Assembly: GCF_001514115.1 (NCBI RefSeq)
Contig: NZ_KQ948463.1
Span: 1-64,000 of the forward strand
DNA from: Streptomyces olivochromogenes
Lineage (GTDB): Bacteria > Actinomycetota > Actinomycetes > Streptomycetales > Streptomycetaceae
Direction: 5' to 3'
DNA length: 64,000 nt
In this document: one piece after another, positions 52,781 through 61,757 of the stretch
How positions within the stretch are numbered: position 1 is the first letter of the stretch
Layout of the letters: each line of letters opens with the position of its first letter
The notes under the pieces: generated by a model
What the model saw: the letters and a program-made list of their open reading frames with translations, nothing else
Told to the model about the DNA's origin: nothing
Database searches by the model: none
Translations under genes and position numbers: made by a program

Positions 52781-53569
52781 ATGCCTTCGCTGACCAAGAA
52801 GATGAAAAGACCGGGGACCTGGTTGCGTTCGACGGCCGCCTTTCTGGCGGCCGTTTCGCTTGCTCTGCCGCTGACGGGGTGCACGACCCTCCACACCACC
52901 GCGCCGGCCGCCGCCCGCACGCAGGCCGCCGCCGGCGCCCCGGCGAAGTTCGGGACCGTGGACTGCCGCCAGGCCAAGTGCATCGCGCTCACCTTCGACG
53001 CCGGGCCGAGCGAGAACTCGGCCAAGCTCCTCGACATCCTCAAGGAGAAGAAGGTCCCGGCGACCTTCTTCCTGCTCGGCAAGCGGCACATCGAGAAGTA
53101 CCCGGAGCTCGTCAAGCGGATGGCCGCCGAGGGACACGAGGTCGCCAGCCACACCTGGGACCACAAGATCCTGACGGAGATCAAGCCCGCGGAGATACGC
53201 GAGGAGCTGGAGAAGCCCGACGACGCGATAGAGAAGCTCACCGGGAAGCGGCCGACGCTCATGCGCCCGCCGCAGGGGCGGACCGACGACACCGTGCACA
53301 AGATCAGCCGCGAACTCGGCCTCTCGGAGGTCCTGTGGAGCGTGACCGCCAAGGACTACGAGACGTTCGACCCCAAGGTCATACAGCAGCGCGTCCTGAA
53401 GCAGTCGAGCCGGGACGGGATCATCCTGCTGCACGACCTCTACCCGGGCACCGTGCCCGCGGTGCCCGGGATCATCGACGCGCTCAAGGAGCGGGGGTAC
53501 GTGTTCGTGACCGTGCCGCAGCTGCTGGCGCCGGGGAAGGCGAAGCCCGGTACCGTCTACCGCCCCTGA
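52781..53569 (+). CDS. Polysaccharide deacetylase lipoprotein (NodB domain)
   Basis: A 262-residue exported deacetylase. The N-terminus has basic residues, a hydrophobic helix and a lipobox LTGC near 35, so it should be lipid-anchored outside the membrane. NodB motifs: TFDAGPSE (motif 1, with Ala for the usual second Asp), SHTWDH (metal-binding His pair), RPPQG and LLHD. It removes N- or O-acetyl groups from a cell-wall or extracellular glycan. The frame is open to 52565, but the ATG at 52781 gives a normal signal peptide; an ATG at 52802 is also possible. A perfect palindrome just upstream suggests regulated expression. Confidence 0.88.
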   Translation: MPSLTKKMKRPGTWLRSTAAFLAAVSLALPLTGCTTLHTTAPAAARTQAAAGAPAKFGTVDCRQAKCIALTFDAGPSENSAKLLDILKEKKVPATFFLLGKRHIEKYPELVKRMAAEGHEVASHTWDHKILTEIKPAEIREELEKPDDAIEKLTGKRPTLMRPPQGRTDDTVHKISRELGLSEVLWSVTAKDYETFDPKVIQQRVLKQSSRDGIILLHDLYPGTVPAVPGIIDALKERGYVFVTVPQLLAPGKAKPGTVYRP

Positions 53570-53579
53570 CGGCCGCGCG

Positions 53580-54794
<1,215 letters not shown>

Positions 54795-55075
54795 GTGGAC
54801 TCCTGTTCTCTGGACCTTCTCCGGACCTTCTCTGGACCGGTTGGTCACGGGGGGTGGAGTGCAAACGGGGAGTACTCCCCGGATAGCCTGGTGGGTGGCG
54901 GACGATGTGTCAACAGCGCGAGGGCTGGCGGGAGTTGCGTGCGACCGGGGCGAAATCGACGGGCGGGTAGCTGGGCGGCGCGGTTAGCATCGCGTGCCGT
55001 CGGCCTCGTGCGGTCGGCTTGGTGCCGTCGGCTTCGTGCCGTGGGGCGGGGCTTTGGTGAGGGAAGCGGGGGCGT

Positions 55076-56380
55076 ATGGGCGGGGAGTCGCTGACGGCGG
55101 CGGTGCGGAGTGGGGACGTGAAGGCGGTGACGGCGCTGTTGGATGCCGGCGGGGAGTCGCTGACGGTGGCGGTCCGGAGTGGGGACGTGAAGGCGGTGAA
55201 GGCGCTGTTGGATGCCGGCGGCGATCCCGACGTCGTCGACGACCGGGGCACGCCCGCGCTCTGCCTGGCGGTGGACGGCTTCGACCTGGCCACGGTCGAG
55301 GTCCTGATGCGCTCCGCCCGGCTGGACCGGGTCGTGGACGGCCAGACCCCGCTGCTGCGGGCGGTCGACCGTGGCGCCTCCGACATCGTGACCGCGCTCA
55401 TCAACCACGGGGCGCAGATGCGGCACAGAGACCGTGAAGGACGTGACGCCCTCGCGCTGGCCCGGTCCTGGCACGAGACGGGCGCCGTGGCCGAGCTGCG
55501 CCGCAGGTGCGGTTCGGCGGGAACGGTGCGGTGCGAGACGGTTCGTGACGAGAACGGGGTGAGCGTCGAGGAGCTGACGCTGGCCGGTCTGACGGTCCGT
55601 ACCGGGCACAGCGCGATCCTGACGGCGCTGGAGCCCCGGTACGGGATCAGGACCTCGTTCACCGAGCTGCTGTCGAGGGCGCTGGCCGAACCGGACGTCG
55701 ACCACGAGATCTGGTGGGTGACGACGAATGTCCTCCAGGAGCGCCGCGATCGCGCCACGTGGGACATGGCCGCCGCCCTGCGGGACCGGCCGGACCCGCA
55801 AGAGCGGTACTTCGGTGCGGAAGTGCTCCGGCTGTTCAACCTCTTCGACTACAGCGACGAGGCACCGTTCGACGCCCCGCTGGTCGATCTCTTCCTGCCG
55901 TGGGCCGCGCGCGAACCGGATCCGCGCGTGCTGCGGCCCCTGACCGCGGGACTGTCCGGCGCCCTGGATCCCCGTGCCGAGCGACCCCTGCACGACCTCG
56001 CCCGGCATGCCGACAGCGGGGTTCGGGAGTGGGCGGTCTTCGGTCTGCAGTACGGAGTCGACGCCGGGCGTCGTGACGCCCTCGCCACGGTCCTCGCGTG
56101 CACCCGGGACGAGGTGGCCGAGGTCCGCCGGGGAGCCTGCGCCGCACTGGTCTCCGCGCCCGCGGGTTCCGAGGTCTCGAACGCCCTCGCGGCGTGTCTC
56201 ACCGACGAGACGGAGGACGTACGGGTCACCGCGGCCGTGCAGTTGGCCCTGCGCGACGATCCGCGCGGCGACGAGATCCTGGCCGCTCTCGACGCCAGTG
56301 ACGATGAAGGGCCGTACTTCTGGCAGCTCTACGACGTGGGGCGGCACCGCCGGAAAACGGACGCGACCGCGCCACGCTGA
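55076..56380 (+). CDS. Ankyrin- and HEAT-repeat protein
   Basis: A 434-residue repeat protein. Residues 1-145 are ankyrin-like helices (AVRSGDVKAVKALLDAGGDPDVVDDRG; DGQTPLLRAVDRGASDIVTALINHG). Residues about 200-420 resemble HEAT repeats (VREWAVFGLQYGVD, VRVTAAVQLAL). Streptomyces has many such proteins of unknown role, presumed to bind partners. The first 46 residues are two copies of a 23-residue unit encoded by a 69-bp tandem duplication, so the true ancestral start may have been the second copy. Confidence 0.8.
   Translation: MGGESLTAAVRSGDVKAVTALLDAGGESLTVAVRSGDVKAVKALLDAGGDPDVVDDRGTPALCLAVDGFDLATVEVLMRSARLDRVVDGQTPLLRAVDRGASDIVTALINHGAQMRHRDREGRDALALARSWHETGAVAELRRRCGSAGTVRCETVRDENGVSVEELTLAGLTVRTGHSAILTALEPRYGIRTSFTELLSRALAEPDVDHEIWWVTTNVLQERRDRATWDMAAALRDRPDPQERYFGAEVLRLFNLFDYSDEAPFDAPLVDLFLPWAAREPDPRVLRPLTAGLSGALDPRAERPLHDLARHADSGVREWAVFGLQYGVDAGRRDALATVLACTRDEVAEVRRGACAALVSAPAGSEVSNALAACLTDETEDVRVTAAVQLALRDDPRGDEILAALDASDDEGPYFWQLYDVGRHRRKTDATAPR
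55082..55219 (+). repeat. 69-bp tandem duplication in the ankyrin gene
   Basis: The unit at 55082-55150 is repeated at 55151-55219 with only a few mismatches, keeping the frame and adding 23 residues (GESLTxAVRSGDVKAVxALLDAG). Confidence 0.9.
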
Positions 56381-56382
56381 CC

Positions 56383-56422
56383 CGTGAGGTCGTGAGGTCG
56401 TGAGGTCGTGAGGTCGTGAGGT
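56383..56422. repeat. 8-bp microsatellite (CGTGAGGT)5
   Basis: Five perfect CGTGAGGT copies and a partial sixth start 3 bp after the ankyrin-gene stop codon. They probably vary by slippage. Confidence 0.9.
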
Positions 56423-56434
56423 CGTGGGTGGGTC

Positions 56435-56549
56435 GGGGCCGTGCCGGTACGTCGAGCCCGTCGCCGCCGGATCAGACGTGGGCCGGGCAAGGGAGCCGTT
56501 GCTCGATCCGGACGTAAGCGACGGGCTTGCGACGCACCGGCACGGCCCC
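56435..56549. repeat. Long imperfect inverted repeat
   Basis: Arms 56435-56463 and 56519-56549 are about 30 bp and differ by one substitution and two extra bases; the spacer is 55 bp. It could fold into a large hairpin. The 56381-56697 gap otherwise has no gene. Confidence 0.8.
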
Positions 56550-56697
56550 TTCCGTGCGTCGCCGGGTGGATCCGTGGCACCACATTTCCCTTCTAGAACA
56601 TCTACTTCAGGGTTTTCGATGCCAACTCCAGTGATCCCCGCCGGTCGGTTGGTGCTGCGGATCAGACTGGTCGCCCAACGACGAGGGAGGGGGCCGC

Positions 56698-56976
56698 ATG
56701 GGCGTCAAGAAGATTCTGACGATCAAGCTGGAGATCGAAGTCAACGAGAAGGTGACCCGGCACAGCCGCGTGAGCGACACGTACGGCGAGGTGGTCATTG
56801 CCGCCATGGAGGCCGCTCGTGCCCACATGCCGACGGACAGCATCGAGCAGATCACCACTCAGGCACGCTGGGAGTACCGGCACTGGGACCCGAAGCCGAT
56901 CACCTACGCCAATGGTGAGGTCCCGGAGGTGGAAGACCTCACGGACGACGAGATCGAGTGGCTGGACGAGGAGTGA
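56698..56976 (+). CDS. Small hypothetical acidic protein
   Basis: A 92-residue protein I do not recognise. The N-terminus (MGVKKILTIKLEIEVNEKV) predicts a beta strand, the middle is helical, and the C-terminus is strongly acidic (VEDLTDDEIEWLDEE). GGGAGGG lies 8 bp before the ATG, which supports translation. A hairpin terminator follows. First gene of the accessory-looking segment. Confidence 0.6.
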   Translation: MGVKKILTIKLEIEVNEKVTRHSRVSDTYGEVVIAAMEAARAHMPTDSIEQITTQARWEYRHWDPKPITYANGEVPEVEDLTDDEIEWLDEE

Positions 56977-56986
56977 GACGTGGAGG

Positions 56987-57016
56987 AGCCCCGACCATCC
57001 GAGGACAGCCGGGGCT
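56987..57016 (+). terminator. Terminator after the 92-residue gene
   Basis: A 7-bp GC core stem, AGCCCCG with CGGGGCT (56987-56993, 57010-57016), extended by weak pairs, then TCTCTC. Confidence 0.55.
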
Positions 57017-57045
57017 TCTCTCACCTCGGGAGGCTGGGGGAGCCT

Positions 57046-57237
57046 CTACGGGCTTGACCTCGCGAGGGAGCTGGGAGACCTCTGCTCGTCCCGCCACTCG
57101 ACGACGAGGGCGTCCAGGGTCTGGCGGAAGGCGGTGTGCGTCCCGGCGGCGTTGGCGGCCTCGATCACCTCACCGAGGAACTCGTACGCCTGCTCGTCCA
57201 GCAGGTCGCTCAGCCACGGGAACACGATGCTCTTCAT
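57046..57237 (-). CDS. Small hypothetical protein, third gene of an ATPase operon
   Basis: A 63-residue mostly helical protein (PWLSDLLDEQAYEFLGEVIE..., ALVVEWRDEQ) of unknown function. The ATG at 57237 overlaps the previous TGA by 4 bp (ATGA); a GTG at 57249 is possible. The coupling supports a real gene. Confidence 0.6.
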   Translation of the reverse strand: MKSIVFPWLSDLLDEQAYEFLGEVIEAANAAGTHTAFRQTLDALVVEWRDEQRSPSSLARSSP

Positions 57238-57434
57238 GCCCTCAGCCACCCGATCTGCTCCGGGCGCGGCACGTTGACACTCAGCTTCTCGTCACTGGGG
57301 GCGTCCCACTCGGCGCCTCCCCCGGCAAGCGGCCGGAGCACGTACGTACCGCCCTGGACGTCGGTGATGATCCCGTTCCTCTGGGCGTCGTGGTCGTGCA
57401 CCTGGTCGCCGATCCACGGCTTGCCGTCCCTCAC
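57234..57434 (-). CDS. Small hypothetical protein, second gene of an ATPase operon
   Basis: A 66-residue, probably beta-rich protein (KPWIGDQVHDHDAQRNGIIT, VLRPLAGGGAEWDAP), similar in look to small proteins that Streptomyces often encodes beside RsbW-like ATPases. The GTG overlaps the upstream TGA (GTGA), and its own stop overlaps the next start, so three genes are co-translated. Confidence 0.65.
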   Translation of the reverse strand: MRDGKPWIGDQVHDHDAQRNGIITDVQGGTYVLRPLAGGGAEWDAPSDEKLSVNVPRPEQIGWLRA

Positions 57435-57850
57435 AGCGCTCCCTCGTACCGGATCTCGGCCCAGACCGTCTTGCCCCAGCGGTGGAGGTCGGTGCCCCAG
57501 CGGTCCGAGAGGGCTTCCACCAGGACGAGGCCACGGCCCCGGATCTGGTCGCCGTTGGAGTCCGTCCGCATGAGGGGGATGTCCCGGGAGCGGTCGACCA
57601 CGGCGAGCCGGACCCAGTTCTCCTTGCGCAGGACGATGATCCGGATCGCGGGGAGGCGGGCGTGGTCGACGGCGTTGGAGACTAACTCGGTGATCAGGTT
57701 CAGGGCGTCGTCGACCATGTCTTCCTGCCCCCAGGCGGTGAGCGCGGTACGGACCAGGCTGCGAGCAACGCCCGCGCTCTCCGGTACGCGTTCGAGAGTC
57801 TGCGAGTAACCGGGGTGCCCCGTGGGGCGTGGCGTTGCCGTCACAGTCAT
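57431..57850 (-). CDS. RsbW-like ATP-binding regulatory protein
   Basis: A 139-residue stand-alone HATPase_c_2 domain, as in anti-sigma kinases such as RsbW and SpoIIAB. The N-box is LITELVSNAVDHA; the G-box region is GRGLVLVEALSDRWG. The conserved ATP-site Asp-containing segment is VVDRSRDIP, a variant of the usual DxGxG. First gene of a three-gene coupled operon, divergent from an HTH-TPR regulator gene. This pairing with HTH regulators is common in Streptomyces developmental and signalling loci. No sigma factor is adjacent. Confidence 0.85.
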   Translation of the reverse strand: MTVTATPRPTGHPGYSQTLERVPESAGVARSLVRTALTAWGQEDMVDDALNLITELVSNAVDHARLPAIRIIVLRKENWVRLAVVDRSRDIPLMRTDSNGDQIRGRGLVLVEALSDRWGTDLHRWGKTVWAEIRYEGAL

Positions 57851-58008
57851 CAGGACCTCAGGGGGTGCGGGTGTGAGTGGCCTTACCTGAGTGAACGGCT
57901 CCTGGCTGCTGAGGGGCAGGAAAAATCGGTCGGCTGTGCATTGAGCTGGACCGGAAATTTCTGTGCGTTCCTGCTTACGGACAGAGACTCACTGCCTACC
58001 GTGGGTAT

Positions 58009-59274
58009 GTGGACGGCAATGAGCGCCTCATCAGCGCGATGGACGAGCGGGGTATGACCCAGGTCGAGTTAGTGGACGCGATCAACGCCCGCTTGATCTG
58101 TGCCGGACACGAGGGGACGGTCAGCGACCGGACCATCCGCAACTGGCGGACCGGAAAAACTAGGTGGCCTCACCCCAGTCAACGGCAGGCGCTGGAGGCA
58201 GTATTCGGATGCACGGCCGAGGGGCTGGGGTTCAGCCCTCCGGCCCGAAGACGATGTCCCGCCAGCGAACCGGAGCCCCCTGTGGACCGCAGGAACTTCC
58301 TTACCGCCACCGCCGGCACGACGGCCTCCGTGGTCGTCCCCTTCGTCGGTGCCCCTCCCCAGGTCGGCACCTCCGACGTCATCCGGCTCCGTAGCGGGCT
58401 GGACGCCCTGATGGCGCTGGACCGCAACAGAGGAGGCCACGAGGGCCTGGAGAGGGCCGCGTTGGCCGGGGCGGCCGAGGCCCTGGAGAAGCAGAAGCTC
58501 GGCGCCACCCAGCGCATCCGCCAGAGGCTCTTCTCGGTGTCCGCCGACTACACCGCCACGGCCGCCTGGAGCGCGATCGACGCCCGGCAGATGGATCGTG
58601 CCTCCCAGCTCCTGGGCCGGGCCCTGTACCTGGCCGGGATGGCCAAGGATCCCGTCGCCGAGATGCGGGTCTGGAACTCGTATGCGATGCTCGCCCACCA
58701 CCGGGACGAATACGCCGAAGCCGTCGATGCCGCCTACGCGGCCCAGGGGACAGCCATCGCCCGGCGCGAGCCCCTGTACAGCTCCCTGGCCCACGCCCGT
58801 ACGGCCATCGGCCACTCGAACCTGGGCAACCGTCAAGCCGCCCTGCGCTCCCTGGGACACGCCCAGGAGGCCCTGGGCAAGGCAGAGACGGCCGAGCCCA
58901 GGCCGTCGTGGATCGCCTTCTACGGGCTGTCTGAGCTGATGGCCATCACTGCCATCGTCCGGGACCGGATCGGGGACTCCGCCGAGGCGGAGGCCGCCTC
59001 CCACAAGGCTCTCGGGGCGATCCCGAAGGCGTTCCGCAGGAACCGGGCTCTGGCCACCGCGCGGCTCGCCCTGGCCCAGCTCCACCAGCGCGACGTCGAC
59101 CAGGCGTGCACCACGGCCTCCACGGTCTTCAAGCTGATGGCCGGCCACCCGATCCCTGGACGGATTCGGTCTCTGCTCGGTGACTACTACCGGGACTTGA
59201 TCACTCTTGCACCAGACGCCACGATCGCCCGAGAGTGGGGCGACCGTTACCGATCCGAATGGAGCCGACTGTGA
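58009..59274 (+). CDS. HTH regulator with TPR-like C-terminal domain
   Basis: A 421-residue regulator. An N-terminal XRE-like HTH (about 5-70: MTQVELVDAIN, SDRTIRNWRTGKTRWP) is joined to a TPR-like helical domain (about 140-410). Between them DRRNFLTATAGTTASVVVPF looks like a twin-arginine signal but lies internally; this odd motif is common in this Streptomyces regulator type and is unlikely to direct export. The GTG at 58009 starts it. The stop overlaps the acetyltransferase GTG, so the two are coupled. Divergent from the RsbW-like operon it may control. Confidence 0.85.
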   Translation: MDGNERLISAMDERGMTQVELVDAINARLICAGHEGTVSDRTIRNWRTGKTRWPHPSQRQALEAVFGCTAEGLGFSPPARRRCPASEPEPPVDRRNFLTATAGTTASVVVPFVGAPPQVGTSDVIRLRSGLDALMALDRNRGGHEGLERAALAGAAEALEKQKLGATQRIRQRLFSVSADYTATAAWSAIDARQMDRASQLLGRALYLAGMAKDPVAEMRVWNSYAMLAHHRDEYAEAVDAAYAAQGTAIARREPLYSSLAHARTAIGHSNLGNRQAALRSLGHAQEALGKAETAEPRPSWIAFYGLSELMAITAIVRDRIGDSAEAEAASHKALGAIPKAFRRNRALATARLALAQLHQRDVDQACTTASTVFKLMAGHPIPGRIRSLLGDYYRDLITLAPDATIAREWGDRYRSEWSRL

Positions 59275-59798
59275 GCGCCGCTGGGCTGGAAATCCGCCGC
59301 TTCGGGCATGACGACCTGCCGCAGATCCGGCAGACGATCATCGATCTGCACGCCGCAGCGGCGGGCCCCGACCGGGACGACGACTTCAAGAAGAAGTTCC
59401 CCTGGTTCGTGGACCACTGGGGCGGTAACGCCGACTTCGCCTGTGTGCTCGCGTACGACGGTGACGAGACGGTGGGCTTCGCCTACGGCGCTCCTGCGGT
59501 CCCTGGCCGTGAGTGGTGGCGCGAGCACCTCGACCAGGCGCCGGAGAAGGCGGTGACCTTCTCGTACTCCGAACTGGCCGTCAGCCCGAACTGGCGGAAG
59601 AAGGGCGTGGCGGACCTGCTCTCCCGGGCTCTTCTGGAGGAACGGGACGAGGACCTCGCCGTCCTCCTGGTGGACGTCGAACACCCGCGGGTGCAGGCCC
59701 TGTACGAGGACTGGGGCTTCCGCAAGGTCGGGGAGCGCCAGCCCTTCCCGGACTCCCCGGTGTACGCCGTCATGCTCGCGGAGCTGCCGTTGAGGTAG
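59271..59798 (+). CDS. GNAT-family N-acetyltransferase
   Basis: A 175-residue acetyltransferase of normal GNAT length. The acetyl-CoA-binding motif reads VSPNWRKKGVADLLSRALLEE (start near residue 108), and the C-terminal ALYEDWGFRKVGERQPF is the usual GNAT strand-helix ending. The GTG at 59271 overlaps the regulator TGA by 4 bp with GGAG 6 bp upstream; an ATG at 59259 is a less likely start. The acceptor is unknown. Its 3' end overlaps the convergent gene by 29 bp. Confidence 0.88.
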   Translation: MSAAGLEIRRFGHDDLPQIRQTIIDLHAAAAGPDRDDDFKKKFPWFVDHWGGNADFACVLAYDGDETVGFAYGAPAVPGREWWREHLDQAPEKAVTFSYSELAVSPNWRKKGVADLLSRALLEERDEDLAVLLVDVEHPRVQALYEDWGFRKVGERQPFPDSPVYAVMLAELPLR

Positions 59799-60339
59799 GG
59801 CCCTCATGTGGGTGGCCCTCGTCCTCCAGCGCTGTCCGTGCCGCCTTGGTGAAGGCGTCCAGCGGACGTTCGAGTTTGTGCTTGTGGTTGAACGGGTGGC
59901 CACGAAGAGCCCCGTGCGCCAGTCCGTTTCTGAAGTCCCTTACCTCGTCGGCGAACTCCCCGGCGGCTCTCACTACGGACTCTGGCCCGGCGATGGCGAC
60001 GTGCGATCGGCGCATGCGGATGTTTGCCTGAAGGGCTTCGAATGTGGAGAGGAAATCCTGCTGGCCCCGCCCGTACAACGAGTCGATTAGCTCTTGGCCA
60101 GCGGCGACGAAGTCCGCGTACGCCTGTGAGCGCGGTCCGCGCCTCTCGGTGAGACTCTCGAAGCGCCGTTGCCGAGCAGCTTCCGACTCCTGGAACTGAA
60201 GCTGAAGACGAGCTGTTCGGAGACCGAACAAGCCTGTCCCGACAGCCGTGAGCCCCGTCAGACCTCCACCGATGGCCGCACCCAGGACGGCCGCAACTCC
60301 TGCATCCACGGCGAGATTCTCACTCTTCAAGCCGATCAA
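59770..60339 (-). CDS. Membrane-anchored coiled-coil hypothetical protein
   Basis: A 189-residue protein with one N-terminal membrane helix (VAAVLGAAIGGGLTGLTAVG), then a long charged helix (LQLQFQESEAARQRRFESLT) and further helices. No family recognised; similar small anchored proteins are frequent in actinobacterial accessory DNA. The TTG at 60339 lacks a clear Shine-Dalgarno, and an internal GTG is possible. Overlaps the acetyltransferase tail to tail. Confidence 0.65.
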   Translation of the reverse strand: MIGLKSENLAVDAGVAAVLGAAIGGGLTGLTAVGTGLFGLRTARLQLQFQESEAARQRRFESLTERRGPRSQAYADFVAAGQELIDSLYGRGQQDFLSTFEALQANIRMRRSHVAIAGPESVVRAAGEFADEVRDFRNGLAHGALRGHPFNHKHKLERPLDAFTKAARTALEDEGHPHEGPTSTAAPRA

Positions 60340-60534
60340 TGCGGGGGGAATGCAGAAGAGCCCCCCCGCCGGATCCTAGGGGGCGCTTCGTGGTACTGGT
60401 CGGGAGGGCCGAAGGTCGTCGATACATGGGATGGGCACATTTTTGCCACATGTTGGCCCCGCGCTCTCCACATCAAGGGTTTGACCTGCCACGATGGCGC
60501 CTCCAGCAGCACCATCGTGAGAAGAGAACGCCAC

Positions 60535-61008
60535 GTGATCGAGGTCCAGGGCAAGGGCGGACAGATTCAGTTCGACGGCCAGTACGTGACTATCACCCGC
60601 AAGGGGCTCCTGGCCCGAGCCATCGTCGGTAAGGGCGAGAAGCGCCTTCACATCAGCCAGATCGCCAGCGTCCAGTGGAAGCCTGCCGGAGCCATCGTCG
60701 AGGGCTTCATCCAGTTCGGACTTCCCGGCGGCGTGGAAAGACGGTCCAAGGCCGGAACCCAGACCCAGAGCGCCAGGGGCGACGAGAACTCAGTGCTGTT
60801 CACGAAGAAGCAGATGCCAGCGTTCGAGGAACTCCGCAAGGCCCTGGATGTCGCTATAGCCCAGCAGCACGCACCGCAGCAGCCCACCGGAGCACAGTCT
60901 CCGTCCCTCGCCGACGAGTTGGCCAAACTCGGGCAGTTGATGCAGCAGGGCATTCTCACCCAAGCCGAGTTCGAGCAGCAGAAGGCGCGCCTCCTCGGCG
61001 GCCAGTAG
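60535..61008 (+). CDS. DUF4429/PH-like protein with C-terminal SHOCT domain
   Basis: A 157-residue protein. The N-terminal part (IEVQGKGGQIQFDGQYVTIT through IQFGLPGG) matches the DUF4429 pleckstrin-like beta fold. The C-terminal LADELAKLGQLMQQGILTQ and then AEFEQQKARLL is a textbook SHOCT module (short C-terminal domain). These proteins are often found in phage or accessory DNA, with unknown function. The GTG at 60535 fits the domain start; upstream sequence in frame looks non-coding. A strong terminator follows. Confidence 0.85.
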   Translation: MIEVQGKGGQIQFDGQYVTITRKGLLARAIVGKGEKRLHISQIASVQWKPAGAIVEGFIQFGLPGGVERRSKAGTQTQSARGDENSVLFTKKQMPAFEELRKALDVAIAQQHAPQQPTGAQSPSLADELAKLGQLMQQGILTQAEFEQQKARLLGGQ

Positions 61009-61024
61009 CACCCCAGAACACAGA

Positions 61025-61064
61025 AAAGCGCCCCTCACCTCCCGAAGGAGATGAGGGGCGCTTT
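61025..61064. terminator. Bidirectional terminator
   Basis: An 18-bp stem with one mismatch (AAAGCGCCCCTCA... with ...TGAGGGGCGCTTT), a GAA-type loop and A/T tracts on both sides, between the convergent genes ending at 61008 and 61110. Confidence 0.9.
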
Positions 61065-61109
61065 GTGTGTCCTGCCAGAGACACAAGGGGGTCGATCGTA
61101 CTGGTGTGA

Positions 61110-61661
61110 TCAGCCCTTGAGGACCTTCAACTCGGCCCAACTCGCTGGGCCCGGAGGCCAGGTAGCGGCCGAGCCGGTGAAGCCCAGATTGCGCTGGAAC
61201 GCCTCGTACGAGGCGACGTCGCCGGAGCCGATGGTGTCCTTGTTCGAGGTGCTCTGGTATCGGCTGCCCTCCGCCACGAGGCGGTCGTGCATGCGGGCCA
61301 CGACCGGGCACTTACGGCCCATGGAGAACCAGGGGCCCGGGAGGGGTTCGTACTGCTTGGCCGGCTGGGTGCCCTCGGGGCGGGGAGCGCCCTTCTTCAC
61401 CCAAGCGTAGAGCGGACCGCCGGGGCACTCGGTGGCGTACCCGTCATGGCGGCCGAGCTTCTCGAAGGCCTCGCGCCAGTTGTCCTTCTCGCGGGTCAGG
61501 GCGTGCATGGCCCACTTGGGGACGATGACGCCGATGATCAGCAGGACCACCATCAGGCCGATGAAGCAGTGCTGGACGAAGCTGCCGATCATCTTGCCGA
61601 TGTCGGGCCCTGCGCCCGCCTCTTCGGCTGCGGCCAGGGACCTGAGCAGCTCAGATATCAA
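61110..61661 (-). CDS. Hypothetical membrane protein
   Basis: A 183-residue protein with one strong membrane helix (CFIGLMVVLLIIGVIVP, about 32-48) and a soluble C-terminal domain with Cys79 and Cys117 and several Trp residues. No family recognised. The TTG start at 61661 is well supported by AAGGAGG 5 bp upstream. It is flanked by terminators, so it is a single-gene unit. Confidence 0.7.
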   Translation of the reverse strand: MISELLRSLAAAEEAGAGPDIGKMIGSFVQHCFIGLMVVLLIIGVIVPKWAMHALTREKDNWREAFEKLGRHDGYATECPGGPLYAWVKKGAPRPEGTQPAKQYEPLPGPWFSMGRKCPVVARMHDRLVAEGSRYQSTSNKDTIGSGDVASYEAFQRNLGFTGSAATWPPGPASWAELKVLKG

Positions 61662-61718
61662 GAGGACCTCCTTGCGGGGGTGTGCGCAGGAAGGTCCGAC
61701 GCGGTTCTGGACATGCGA

Positions 61719-61744
61719 AAGCCCCGGCCGGGGAACCGGGGCTT
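61719..61744 (-). terminator. Terminator of the HEPN-like gene
   Basis: A 9-bp stem AAGCCCCGG with CCGGGGCTT (61719-61727, 61736-61744), 14 bp beyond the minus-strand stop at 61758. Confidence 0.75.
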
Positions 61745-61757
61745 CGAGTGGGCCTAG

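Noticed and set aside
58270..58340. Twin-arginine signal in the HTH-TPR regulator as evidence of export
   Set aside because: It is internal, behind a DNA-binding domain. The motif recurs in cytoplasmic regulators of this type.
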